Positions 11,003-19,326 of a stretch of 64,000 nt of DNA are shown here, in pieces; position 1 is the stretch's first letter; each line of letters opens with the position of its first letter. Location: positions 1-64,000 of the forward strand of contig NZ_AP024322.1 in the NCBI RefSeq assembly GCF_018408855.1, read 5' to 3'. The notes under the pieces are model-generated. The model saw only the letters and a list, made by a program, of their open reading frames with translations. It did not search any database and had not been told where the DNA came from. The DNA comes from Caballeronia sp. NK8. GTDB lineage: Bacteria; Pseudomonadota; Gammaproteobacteria; Burkholderiales; Burkholderiaceae. The position numbers were made by a program, and so were the translations under genes.

Positions 11003-12265
11003 CTAGCAGGGCAGGAATAATTTCATCTGCCTCGCTGGTTGTACAAGGTCGGTGTCGACGATATATCGGGCCAGATATCGAGGCTTTCCGTCTAAAGATT
11101 GAATCTCGATGTCCCGGCTGTTGATGAGCTTCTCCAGCACCTCCTTGTACATTTCAGCCGACGCTGGGGACCCGTTACAAGTCTTTGAAAACAGTGCGGC
11201 AAAGGTCATTGCACCGTGGGCGAAGATAAACTGAGCCAACTGCAGAGTGAGCGCTTCGTCCGATTTTCCTCTTGCCACATCGTCAAATCGAAAGCCTCCG
11301 TCAAACTCTTGAAGAAAACCCATCGTGTGGGGTGCCAGCATGTTCAGGCCCGGTCCGCCATAGTGGACGAAATGATTGCTGAGCTTCCAGTGAACGCCCT
11401 TCATTACATCTTGAGCTCGGTGATGCTGGGAGAGATGAACTAGCCAATACTCCCCGTGTCCCGCACCTTTTCCCCGGATAAAGAACGGAGTAAAAAAAGA
11501 AGCCCCGCAACCCACTACAAGCGCGTCATATAGTGCGGCCTGGATGAATCGGCGCCAATCTGCGTCGCTTTGCTTTATGTCTTCGATCGTCCGTCCGTCA
11601 AGTCGATTGAAGATGTCTATCTGGAGCGTCTTCGACACTTTTTCAGCCAATTCGTCGTTTGTATACGTGGCAAATGATGAAACGTGAAAAGTGAGGACGA
11701 TCTCTGCGTTGTTCGCCTGTTCAAAGATCTTGCGGATTAGAGGGGCTGGCACTTCCGTGTAGCCGTATTGGTCGAGGAAAAACAGGGCCTTGTGCACCCT
11801 CGGCGTATGCGAGCGTACCTTGGCAAGAACGGCGTCGGCCGTCTCAGCGAATTCTGCGTGGACGAGATGGATTGTATTATCGAGCGCAGCACCGAAGCCG
11901 CGCTCCGTCAGGGCCTTTCGCAAATACCTGATCGCGTGGACATTTTTATCGATAAAAACAAACTGAACGTCGAAAATGATTGGTTTTTTTCGATCTAGGT
12001 TGACCAGCTTTTTCGCCGATTCGACCGCCTCAATAATTCGAAACGGTGAGCCCAAGACAAGGGTTTTCGTTCCTCGCAGGTAGTATTCGCCACCACCGCA
12101 GAATCCGTCTACGAGCGTTAGCTTAAAGCTCTCTTGACCGCGCGAGTTTCGCGTGCGCTGGTCGAAGTATCGAATCAGATAGTCTACGAGCACCTGATGC
12201 TTAGTAATGCTGTGCTCGTCGATAATCGCTGGGCCATCGCCCCAGTTGTAGTGTTTCTTTGACAC
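11003..12265 (-). CDS. tcmP: Three-Cys-motif partner protein TcmP
   Basis: A 420-residue protein of the TcmP family, defined by constant pairing with a three-Cys-motif gene of the Gp37/Gp68 (DUF5131) family, as here. The N-terminal half looks like a SAM-dependent methyltransferase fold: motif I LVDGFCGGGE (51-60), GSPFRIIEA after it, FIDKN (104-108) as a motif II acidic strand, and FLDQYGY (163-169) where relatives have FIDPFG. The C-terminal half is probably a substrate domain. It is 37 bp downstream of DUF5131 on the same strand. The methyltransferase activity is inferred; the family's function is not established. It is somewhat longer than family members I recall (about 350 aa). Confidence 0.8.
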   Translation of the reverse strand: MSKKHYNWGDGPAIIDEHSITKHQVLVDYLIRYFDQRTRNSRGQESFKLTLVDGFCGGGEYYLRGTKTLVLGSPFRIIEAVESAKKLVNLDRKKPIIFDVQFVFIDKNVHAIRYLRKALTERGFGAALDNTIHLVHAEFAETADAVLAKVRSHTPRVHKALFFLDQYGYTEVPAPLIRKIFEQANNAEIVLTFHVSSFATYTNDELAEKVSKTLQIDIFNRLDGRTIEDIKQSDADWRRFIQAALYDALVVGCGASFFTPFFIRGKGAGHGEYWLVHLSQHHRAQDVMKGVHWKLSNHFVHYGGPGLNMLAPHTMGFLQEFDGGFRFDDVARGKSDEALTLQLAQFIFAHGAMTFAALFSKTCNGSPASAEMYKEVLEKLINSRDIEIQSLDGKPRYLARYIVDTDLVQPARQMKLFLPC

Positions 12266-12302
12266 AGTGGTGTCCAGCTAGTTATTGGACCAATTGCGAG
12301 TT

Positions 12303-13157
12303 CTAGTATACCTTCGGAAACTGATCCCAGTGCTGGCCCGCCAGGGTCCTGCCGGATTTTCCCTTTCCGATGGCGGCGAGTGAGATTTCTGTCCCATCTC
12401 GCCGAACCACCTTTATCGGGGTTCTCTTTGTCACGAAATCCGTCACTTGTTCCAGTGGCGCCCAATGTCCCCACTGTTTGAAATGGAACGCCACGTGTGC
12501 TTTGGCGCATTGCTTTTGTAGATCAACTGGCCACACTGGGTCCATCGCCCGTGAACCCGGTCCTGACTCTCCACCCGCAATGACCCAGTCAACGCGGGTG
12601 CCGTTTTCCCCGCGGACCAGATGCTCGCTAATATCTAATGGCCCTAAGAGCGGTTCGCACGAAAGGAATCGAACGGCCGGCGATGTAAAGGCTAGCAGGT
12701 GCTTGATTCGCTTGTCCGCAGACGCTTGATTTTCGACCGTTGCACCTAACCAAACGTTTTTAGGAAATTCGTATCCTTTTGGTAGTTGCTTGCGGACGAG
12801 ATGGATGCGCTTCGTCAGTAAAAGCCAATCAAGTTGTGGCGTGTTTTCTATAAGTTGGAGGAGGCGCATTCGATGTGGAATCAAATCTTCCCGATTCTCA
12901 AAGACGTCCGCCATTGACGCGCAAAATACCCGTCGTCGCGAATTGCTCGCCAAGGCTTCTTTGTTCCACTTGATAGGCTCCTTCCAATGAGCGTCTCCGA
13001 AGAACCGCCGTTCGGTCTTTGGTCCCCAGACGCTTTCTCCTAGCCGCTTAGCCCATGTTTCCGCGTAGCAGTTATCGCAAGCGGCGGATACCTTCACGCA
13101 GCCCCACCATGGGTTGAACGTATGGTGTGTCCATTCTATTCGCGAGTCCTTTCCCAT
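12303..13157 (-). CDS. DUF5131 (phage Gp37/Gp68) three-Cys-motif protein
   Basis: A 284-residue protein of the Gp37/Gp68 family. Near the N-terminus NPWWGC leads into Cys20, Cys27 and Cys30 (CX6CX2C, then YAE), a spacing variant of the radical-SAM cluster motif. Later blocks LLLTKR, LGATVEN, FLSCEPLLG, VIAGGESG and FHFKQWG look like successive strands of a TIM barrel. The likely biochemistry is a 4Fe-4S radical-SAM-like reaction, possibly on nucleic acid; the substrate is unknown. It is first in a two-gene operon with TcmP. Homologues occur in phages and mobile islands. The start ATG has only AGGCGG before it. Confidence 0.82.
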   Translation of the reverse strand: MGKDSRIEWTHHTFNPWWGCVKVSAACDNCYAETWAKRLGESVWGPKTERRFFGDAHWKEPIKWNKEALASNSRRRVFCASMADVFENREDLIPHRMRLLQLIENTPQLDWLLLTKRIHLVRKQLPKGYEFPKNVWLGATVENQASADKRIKHLLAFTSPAVRFLSCEPLLGPLDISEHLVRGENGTRVDWVIAGGESGPGSRAMDPVWPVDLQKQCAKAHVAFHFKQWGHWAPLEQVTDFVTKRTPIKVVRRDGTEISLAAIGKGKSGRTLAGQHWDQFPKVY

Positions 13158-13563
13158 TTTCGCCGCCTGTTGTGCCTTGCGGTATTGTACGTTCGTTGTT
13201 TGTTCGTAGTGACGTAGTCCCGTTCACTTTCGCCGCGGCCATCCCGTCGTCACCGTTTGCGACATGCCGCTTGCGTTTCTCGGAAATTGAGGGGTTGCCG
13301 ACAAGCGGCGCTTCAGATCCCCAAACAAACAACGAATGCGCGCGTGAGTGACCCTGTATGTTTGTACAGTATTCGAGGTAGGTCAAGGCGTAGATGAACT
13401 GCGCTGTAGCCGAACAGATGTTGCGGCAATTTTTGCGCGAGAGAGATCGGTGATATGGTAACCACCGTCCCCTTTGAACGGGGGCTGCAGAAGTGGCTGC
13501 ATGGATCCGCATAGATTGACGTTACCGCAAAACGCCTACATCAGGCCTACACGAAACCCAGAA
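13158..13563. other. Island leader region upstream of the DUF5131 gene
   Basis: About 400 bp between DUF5131 and the tRNA-Lys terminator. On the minus strand a TACAAT box (13186-13191) lies about 30 bases upstream of the DUF5131 start and could be a -10, but I find no convincing -35. Reading frames here overlap the DUF5131 start or are of low quality, and I do not call a gene. No integrase remnant is recognisable. Confidence 0.4.
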
Positions 13564-13600
13564 AGCAAAAAGCCCAGCCGTGTGGGCTGGGCTTTTTGCT
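13564..13600 (-). terminator. Terminator of tRNA-Lys
   Basis: The long perfect inverted repeat AGCAAAAAGCCCAGCC / GGCTGGGCTTTTTGCT gives a stable hairpin with a T-run on the minus strand, just downstream of the tRNA. Its sequence differs from the terminator at 10185-10213, consistent with it having come in with the island. Confidence 0.8.
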
Positions 13601-13601
13601 T

Positions 13602-13638
13602 GAATCTGGTGGTGGGGCGTGAGTGACTCGAACACTCG
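13602..13638. repeat. Right att-like repeat (within tRNA-Lys 3' end)
   Basis: The partner of 10215-10251. It overlaps the last 29 bases of the intact tRNA-Lys plus 8 bases beyond its CCA end, as expected for an attachment core within a tRNA 3' half. Confidence 0.8.
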
Positions 13639-13685
13639 ACCTACGGATTAAGAGTCCGCTGCTCTACCAACTGAGCTAACGCCCC
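13610..13685 (-). tRNA. tRNA-Lys (anticodon CTT)
   Basis: A 76-nt cloverleaf on the minus strand. The acceptor stem GGGGCGT pairs fully with ACGCCCC, the discriminator is A, and CCA is encoded. The D arm has AGCTCAGTTGGTAGAGC. The anticodon stem GCGGA/TCCGT encloses CTCTTAA, giving anticodon CTT (codon AAG). Its 3' part is duplicated at 10215, marking it as an island integration site. Confidence 0.95.
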
Positions 13686-13839
13686 AACAGAAACGAGATT
13701 ATAGCGGGGCCTTTTCCGGAAGCGCAAGCCCCTGCGCGAGAAATTTCTTAAATTTCTGACGAAGCCGTCCGACACGCGAACCAGCACGCCCCTTTCAGCC
13801 CGGTATCATGACGCATCTTCCCACGCCACGATCCCCGTA

Positions 13840-14247
13840 ATGGACGAAACTGCCATCCGCGCCCTGCTCGACAGCATCCTCGCCCCGTGGGTCAAGGAAC
13901 TGCATCTCGCGCCCGAATCCATCGATGAAAACGCCGTCACGCTGCGCCTGCCGTACTCGGACCACCTGCGCCACGCCGGCGGCGTCATCTGCGGACAAGT
14001 CTTCATGGCCGCCGCCGACACCGCGATGGTCGTCGCCATCTCGCACGTCATGGGCGGCTTCTCGACGATGACCACCGTCTCCCTGAACACGACGTTCATG
14101 CGGCCGGTCAAATCCGGCGACGTACTCGTGACAGCAAAGGTCAAACGCCGCGGCCGCAACCTCGTCTTCGGCGAAATCGACCTGCACGACGAACAGGGCG
14201 AGCTCGCCGCCCACGCCACCACCACCTACGCGCTCATCAACAAGTAA
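13840..14247 (+). CDS. PaaI-family hotdog thioesterase
   Basis: A 135-residue hotdog-fold protein predicted to hydrolyse acyl-CoA thioesters. The core HAGGVICGQVFMAAADTAM matches the PaaI/YbgC-like catalytic segment (HxGGVxxxxxDxA), and the later strand SLNTTFMRPVKSGD is also typical. The substrate is undefined. The next gene starts on the base after its stop codon (TAAATG), so it and the patatin-like lipase are almost certainly co-translated, and OsmC follows in the same direction. The trio suggests lipid and acyl turnover plus peroxide repair, but that is inference. Confidence 0.88.
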   Translation: MDETAIRALLDSILAPWVKELHLAPESIDENAVTLRLPYSDHLRHAGGVICGQVFMAAADTAMVVAISHVMGGFSTMTTVSLNTTFMRPVKSGDVLVTAKVKRRGRNLVFGEIDLHDEQGELAAHATTTYALINK

Positions 14248-15117
14248 ATGTTCGACCAGGTCGTATTCGCCGGCGGCGGCAACCGCTGCTGGTGGCAAGC
14301 CGGTTTCTGGGACATCGTCCGGCCGGAACTGAACCTCAAGCCGCGCATCATCGCAGGCATATCGGCGGGTGCGGCAACCGCCTGCATGCTCTACACGAAC
14401 GAGTCGCGCTGGGTGATGGACTACTACGCGCACGCGCTGCGCGACAACACCCGCAACGCCTATTGGGGCAACCTGCTGCGCGGACAATCGGTGTTTCCGC
14501 ATTACCGCATCTATCGACAGGCGCTGCTCGACATCTTCGCGGATCGCTTCCGTGACCTCTCGAGCGCGCCCGAGATCCGCATCGGCGTGTCGCATCTGCC
14601 GCGCTGGCTCGGCGCGCGCAGCGCCGTCGCGGCGGGTCTCATCGCGTACAACATCGAGAAGTACGTGCGCAAGACGCTGCATCCGACGCTCGGGCAAGCG
14701 CTCGGCTTTCATCCGGAGTTCGTGAAAGCCCAGGAATGCGCGACGATCGACGATCTCGCGGATCTGATCCTGCAATCGTCGAGCACGCCGCCGTTCACGC
14801 CGATCCTGCGACGCAACGGCCGCCCGGTTCTCGATGGCGGCATGGTCGACAACGTGCCCGTGTCCGCACTGGATGCATCGCCGGGTCTCGTCCTCGTGAT
14901 GGTCACGCGGCTTTATCCGCGCGAGCGCATGTTCATCGTGCCGCTCGGCGAGCAAAAGCGTCTCTACATCCAGCCATCGCGCAAGGTGCCGATTTCGAGC
15001 TGGGACTATACGAGTCCGTCGCAGATGCAACATGCTTATGACCTGGGCCGCGCGGACGGCGAGGATTTTCTGGAACGCCTTCCGCGTGTGATGGAAACCG
15101 CTTCGCATCTCGCTTGA
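14248..15117 (+). CDS. Patatin-like phospholipase
   Basis: A 289-residue cytoplasmic or peripheral lipid hydrolase using a Ser-Asp dyad. Seen: glycine-rich oxyanion loop GGGNRC (9-14), nucleophile elbow GISAG with Ser39, and the DGG motif in LDGGMVDN near residue 196. The opening MFDQVVFAGGGNRCWWQAG and the 289-residue length fit the bacterial patatin group. No signal peptide is seen, unlike secreted patatins. It abuts the thioesterase gene with no gap and is followed 10 bases later by the OsmC gene. Confidence 0.9.
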   Translation: MFDQVVFAGGGNRCWWQAGFWDIVRPELNLKPRIIAGISAGAATACMLYTNESRWVMDYYAHALRDNTRNAYWGNLLRGQSVFPHYRIYRQALLDIFADRFRDLSSAPEIRIGVSHLPRWLGARSAVAAGLIAYNIEKYVRKTLHPTLGQALGFHPEFVKAQECATIDDLADLILQSSSTPPFTPILRRNGRPVLDGGMVDNVPVSALDASPGLVLVMVTRLYPRERMFIVPLGEQKRLYIQPSRKVPISSWDYTSPSQMQHAYDLGRADGEDFLERLPRVMETASHLA

Positions 15118-15127
15118 GGAGCAGACC

Positions 15128-15604
15128 GTGGCGAAGAAGCACACGTATGAACTGACCGTCGACTGGACGGGCAATCTCGGTTCCGGCACATCGGCCTATG
15201 ACGCGTATTCGCGCGATCATCTGGTTCGCGTCGGCAACAAGACGGCGATCGAGGCATCGAGCGATCCCGCGTTTCGCGGCGACCCCGCGCGTCACAATCC
15301 GGAAGAGTTGTTCGTGGCGTCGCTGTCGTCGTGCCACATGCTCTGGTATCTGCACCTGTGCGCGACGAACGGGATCGTCGTGACGGGTTATGTCGATGAA
15401 GCCATCGGGACGATGCAGGAAGAGGCGAAGGGCGACGGGCGCTTCGTCGATGTGCTGTTGCGCCCGCGCGTGACGATCGGCGCCGGCGGCGATGCCGATC
15501 TCGCGGCGCGCCTGCACGAAAAGGCGCACCGCTTCTGCTTCATCGCGAACTCGGTGAACTTTCCGGTGCGCTGCGAGCCGTCGATCGATATCTCGACAGT
15601 CTGA
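15128..15604 (+). CDS. OsmC family protein (putative organic hydroperoxidase)
   Basis: A 158-residue member of the OsmC/Ohr superfamily, which reduces organic hydroperoxides with a Cys pair. Cys69 in SLSSCHMLWYLHL is the expected peroxidatic residue and a second Cys lies in FCFIANSVNFPV. HNPEELFVASLSSC is the usual OsmC segment. Another Cys (78) and one near the C-terminus are extra. The start is GTG at 15128, just after GAGGAGCAGACC. It is last in the thioesterase-patatin-OsmC string. Confidence 0.9.
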   Translation: MAKKHTYELTVDWTGNLGSGTSAYDAYSRDHLVRVGNKTAIEASSDPAFRGDPARHNPEELFVASLSSCHMLWYLHLCATNGIVVTGYVDEAIGTMQEEAKGDGRFVDVLLRPRVTIGAGGDADLAARLHEKAHRFCFIANSVNFPVRCEPSIDISTV

Positions 15605-15613
15605 ATCGAATGC

Positions 15614-16630
15614 TCAGCGGCGGCGCGCGTGCTGAAGCGCTTCCTTGTTGAAGACGCTGGACGTGTCGCCGCCATTGAATGCGAGGATGTTCCGGAACGC
15701 CGCGCCGAAGTACAACTCGTAACTCTCGCGCTCCACATAGCCGATGTGCGGCGTGCAGATCACGTTCTCCAGCCGCAGCAGGCCGTAGCCCTGCAGGATC
15801 GGCTCGCTCTCGAAGACATCGACCGCGACCATGCCCGGGCGGTTGTGATGCAGCGAATTGAGCAGCGCGTTTTCCTCGAGCAATTCGGCGCGGCTCGTGT
15901 TGACGAAGAGCGCGGTCGGCTTCATCCGCATCAGATCGTCCTGTTTGACGATACCCGTGGTCTCGTCGGTCAGGCGCAGATGCAACGTGAGCACGTCGCT
16001 CTGTTCGAACAGCGCCTCGCGGCTTTCGGCGACTGCGAAGCCATCCTCGCGCGCCGCGCCTTGCGAATGCTCGCGCCCGTAGACCAGCACGTTCATGCCG
16101 AACGCCTTGCCGTAACCGGCCACCAGCTTGCCGATCTTGCCGTATCCCCAGATGCCGAGCGTCTGCCCGCGCAGCACCTGACCGAGACCGAAGTTCGGCG
16201 GCAGCGCCGATGTCTTCAGCCCCGATTGCTGCCACGCGCCTTGCTTCAGATTTGCGACGTACTGCGGAATGCGCCGCTGCGCCGCCATGATGAGCGCCCA
16301 CGTCAGCTCCGCCGGCGCGACCGGCGAACCCGTGCCCTCCAGCACCGCGATGCCGCGTTCCGTGCACGCATCGACATCGATATGCCCGCCGCCCGCGCGT
16401 CCCGTCTGGCTGATCATGCGCAGCTTGGGACATTTGTCGAGCAATTGCGAACTGATGCGGGTGCGCTCGCGAATCAGCACGAGCGCGTCGACTTCCGAAA
16501 GTCTGCTGGCCAACTGTCCGAGACCACGCACCGTGTTATTGAAGACCTTTACCTCATGGTCATCCAGCAAATGGAAGCAGTCGAGCTTCCGGACGGCGTC
16601 CTGGTAGTCGTCGAGAATGGCGATTTTCAT
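15614..16630 (-). CDS. D-2-hydroxyacid dehydrogenase family protein
   Basis: NAD(P)-dependent oxidoreductase of the D-isomer-specific 2-hydroxyacid dehydrogenase family, 338 residues from the ATG at 16630 (MKIAILDDYQD). The Rossmann motif IWGYGKIGKLVAGYGKAFGM and catalytic-region segments LFVNTSRAELLEE and CTPHIGYVE are seen. Annotators often call such proteins phosphoglycerate dehydrogenase-like, but this is not SerA: there is no ACT domain. Starts at 16636, 16657 or 16660 (TTG) are in frame and none has a clear ribosome-binding site. The substrate is unknown. It converges on the OsmC gene with about 10 bases between stops. Confidence 0.88.
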   Translation of the reverse strand: MKIAILDDYQDAVRKLDCFHLLDDHEVKVFNNTVRGLGQLASRLSEVDALVLIRERTRISSQLLDKCPKLRMISQTGRAGGGHIDVDACTERGIAVLEGTGSPVAPAELTWALIMAAQRRIPQYVANLKQGAWQQSGLKTSALPPNFGLGQVLRGQTLGIWGYGKIGKLVAGYGKAFGMNVLVYGREHSQGAAREDGFAVAESREALFEQSDVLTLHLRLTDETTGIVKQDDLMRMKPTALFVNTSRAELLEENALLNSLHHNRPGMVAVDVFESEPILQGYGLLRLENVICTPHIGYVERESYELYFGAAFRNILAFNGGDTSSVFNKEALQHARRR

Positions 16631-17117
16631 GGGCATTGGTTGGCTTTTGTTAGGCATCAAACGTGCTGCTTTATAGGCGAGGGCGAGAATAGAACGCTTA
16701 AATTCGGGTAACTACCGATAAATTGCGCTCTATTGCAGGTTATTGCGCTGCATCACATGGTTCCCGCGATGCGGTGTTATGCTTGACTCCCCAATTTTTC
16801 AGGAGCCTCGCGGGTCCGCGCCAAAAAAAGAATTTCAGCGCAACTGGCGGAAAACACAGTGATCGGCGAGGAGGCAGGCCACTTAGTATCTCTTTTTAAC
16901 AGTTTGTTCCTTTGCGACGCAAGCCGCGAGCAGGTGCGGTTTGCAGTCGAAGGATTCATGCCCGTGACGCCGCATTGGCTCGCGAACCGCATTTCGTGCA
17001 ACGGACGCGCGTATCGGACGTGCACGAAAGCGCCCGGCGGTTCGAGTCGCAAACGCCTCTCGCATGCAGCGTCAGTTGGGCGATTGGTTTTCATTGCAGA
17101 AGAACGGAGACAGCTCG
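16631..17117. other. Divergent intergenic region upstream of pckG
   Basis: A 487-bp gap between the divergent dehydrogenase and pckG. It contains A/T-rich stretches (about 16700-16750 and 16870-16910) suitable for promoters in both directions. Short reading frames here look non-coding. I recognise no RNA gene or operator. The length suggests regulated expression of pckG, but no operator can be named. Confidence 0.4.
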
Positions 17118-18989
17118 ATGAACCAGCCCGCAGTAGTCGAAGATCACAATAAAAATGCCGTCGAAATCGAAGCGCCGGCCTATGTCCGGCACCGAAGACT
17201 CATCGAATGGGTGCAGCGCGTCGCGGCCCTGACCAAGCCGGATCGTATCGAATGGTGTGATGGTTCGCAGGAAGAATACGACCGGCTCTGCCAGCAGATG
17301 GTCGCCGCCGGCACGATGAAGAAGCTCAACCCCGAGAAGCGCCCGAATTCCTTCCTCGCTTGCTCGGATCCCTCGGATGTGGCGCGCGTCGAAGACCGCA
17401 CGTTCATCTGCTCCGAACACCGCGAAGACGCCGGCCCGACCAACAACTGGATCGATCCGCAGGAAATGCGCGTGACGCTCGACGGTCTGTTCGACGGCGC
17501 GATGCGCGGCCGCACGATGTACGTCGTGCCGTTCTCGATGGGCCCGCTCGGTTCGCCGATCGCGCATATCGGCGTGGAGTTGTCAGACAGCCCGTACGTC
17601 GTGACGAACATGCGCATCATGACGCGCATGGGCCGCGCGGTTTACGACGTGCTGGGCGCCGACGGCGAGTTCGTGCCGTGCGTGCATTCGGTCGGCGCGC
17701 CGCTGGTCGATGGCCGCAAGGACGTGGCCTGGCCGTGCAACGACACGAAGTACATTGTTCATTTCCCCGAATCGCGAGAGATCTGGAGCTTCGGCTCGGG
17801 CTACGGCGGCAATGCGCTGCTCGGCAAGAAATGCTTCGCGCTGCGCATCGCATCGACGATGGGCCGCGACGAAGGCTGGCTCGCCGAGCACATGCTGATT
17901 CTCGGCGTCACGTCGCCGCAGGGGCGCAAGTATCACGTCGCGGCGGCGTTCCCGTCCGCGTGCGGCAAGACCAACTTCGCGATGCTGATTCCGCCGAGCG
18001 ATCTCGACGGCTGGAAGGTCACGACGATCGGCGACGACATCGCCTGGATCAAGCCGGGCCGCGACGGCCGCCTGTACGCGATCAACCCGGAAGCGGGCTA
18101 CTTTGGCGTGGCCCCGGGCACGAGCGAAAAGACCAACTTCAACGCGATGGCCACGTTGAAGGAAAACGTGATTTTCACCAACGTCGCGCTCACCGACGAC
18201 GGCGATGTCTGGTGGGAAGGCATGACCGACGCGCCGCCCGCGCATCTGATCGACTGGCAAGGCCGCGACTGGACGCCGGACATCGCGAAGGAAACGGGCG
18301 CGAAGGCCGCGCATCCGAACGCGCGCTTCACGGCGCCGGCGTCGCAATGTCCGTCGATCGACGCCGATTGGGAGAATCCGGCCGGCGTGCCGATCGATGC
18401 GTTCATCTTCGGCGGACGCCGCTCCAACACGGTGCCGCTCGTGACCGAAGCGCGCGACTGGAAGGAAGGCGTCTACATGGCCGCCACGATGGGCTCCGAA
18501 ACCACTGCCGCCGCCGCGGGGCAGCAGGGCGTCGTGCGCCGCGATCCGTTCGCGATGCTGCCGTTCTGCGGTTACAACATGGCCGACTACTTCGGTCACT
18601 GGCTGAAGATGGGTGAGCGTCTCGAAGCGCTGAACGCGAAAGCGCCGAAGTTCTTCTGCGTCAACTGGTTCCGCAAGGGCGACGACGGCAAGTTCGTGTG
18701 GCCGGGCTTCGGCGAAAACATGCGCGTGCTGAACTGGATGATCGGCCGCATCGAAGGCACGGCGAAGGGCGAGGAGCACGCGTTCGGCATTTCGCCGCGC
18801 TATGAGGACATCGACTGGGGCGCGCTCGGCTTCACGCGCGAGCAATTCGCGCAGGTCATCTCGGTCAACGACGCAGCCTGGCGCGACGAACTGGCGCTGC
18901 ACGACGAATTGTTCACGAAGTTGCGGCACGGTTTGCCGGAGGCGCTGCCCGAAGCGAAGGCCGGCATGGAAAAGCGTCTGGCCGCCTGA
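17118..18989 (+). CDS. pckG: Phosphoenolpyruvate carboxykinase (GTP)
   Basis: Converts oxaloacetate and GTP to phosphoenolpyruvate, GDP and CO2, the entry step of gluconeogenesis from TCA intermediates. The 623 residues are the length of the GTP-dependent class (the ATP class is near 540). The P-loop [14 protein letters not shown] lies near residue 278, with GDDIAWI and [14 protein letters not shown] following. The ATG at 17118 has GGAGA 7 bases upstream; an earlier in-frame start at 17064 adds 18 non-conserved residues. A strong terminator follows. Confidence 0.96.
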   Translation: MNQPAVVEDHNKNAVEIEAPAYVRHRRLIEWVQRVAALTKPDRIEWCDGSQEEYDRLCQQMVAAGTMKKLNPEKRPNSFLACSDPSDVARVEDRTFICSEHREDAGPTNNWIDPQEMRVTLDGLFDGAMRGRTMYVVPFSMGPLGSPIAHIGVELSDSPYVVTNMRIMTRMGRAVYDVLGADGEFVPCVHSVGAPLVDGRKDVAWPCNDTKYIVHFPESREIWSFGSGYGGNALLGKKCFALRIASTMGRDEGWLAEHMLILGVTSPQGRKYHVAAAFPSACGKTNFAMLIPPSDLDGWKVTTIGDDIAWIKPGRDGRLYAINPEAGYFGVAPGTSEKTNFNAMATLKENVIFTNVALTDDGDVWWEGMTDAPPAHLIDWQGRDWTPDIAKETGAKAAHPNARFTAPASQCPSIDADWENPAGVPIDAFIFGGRRSNTVPLVTEARDWKEGVYMAATMGSETTAAAAGQQGVVRRDPFAMLPFCGYNMADYFGHWLKMGERLEALNAKAPKFFCVNWFRKGDDGKFVWPGFGENMRVLNWMIGRIEGTAKGEEHAFGISPRYEDIDWGALGFTREQFAQVISVNDAAWRDELALHDELFTKLRHGLPEALPEAKAGMEKRLAA

Positions 18990-19052
18990 GCCGATCGTCC
19001 GGCGTGCTGCTGCGCCGGATTTGTCTCGCAAACTGAATCAATCCCCATATAT

Positions 19053-19079
19053 CGGGCCCGTTTCGACGGGCCCGTTTTT
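19053..19079 (+). terminator. Terminator after pckG
   Basis: The perfect 8-bp stem CGGGCCCG / CGGGCCCG with a 6-nt loop is followed by TTTTT. The rest of the 337-bp gap to the LysR gene (18990-19326) has A/T-rich patches but no other feature I can support. Confidence 0.85.
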
Positions 19080-19326
19080 CATCGCCTACACCGTCAAAAT
19101 TGACGCGGCCAGCATTTCCAAAATTTCGTCTATCAGAACTTACCCAGCCGTGTGTTGTGTGAATCGCAACAATCGGTGATCTTTCATCGCAGTAAGACGC
19201 CTAACATTCAGATTTTTTTCGACTTTTTCACGCTTCCCGGCAACTTCTGCACAAAAGTGCCGGTCCTAGGATAATCCTGAATTGCTTTGCAGCAGAATTC
19301 AAGCCGTCTAGCGGCAGGAGTGTCTT

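Larger units (their letters stand above)
10215..13638. mobile_element. tRNA-Lys-integrated genomic island, no integrase seen
   Basis: About 3.4 kb bounded by two 37-bp direct repeats (10215-10251 and 13602-13638, two mismatches) that copy the 3' part of tRNA-Lys. The interior is visibly richer in A/T than its flanks and carries TcmP and DUF5131 genes, a short hypothetical gene and a zinc-ribbon gene remnant. This is the classic outcome of site-specific integration into a tRNA 3' end, where the incoming copy restores the tRNA. No integrase, excisionase or replication gene is visible. It may be a deleted remnant, an element mobilised in trans, or the product of recombination between two tRNA-Lys copies. 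Confidence 0.7.

Noticed and set aside
13072..13512. A 146-codon minus-strand frame overlapping the start of DUF5131
   Set aside because: It overlaps the well-supported DUF5131 start in another frame and has no recognisable domain; most likely chance.
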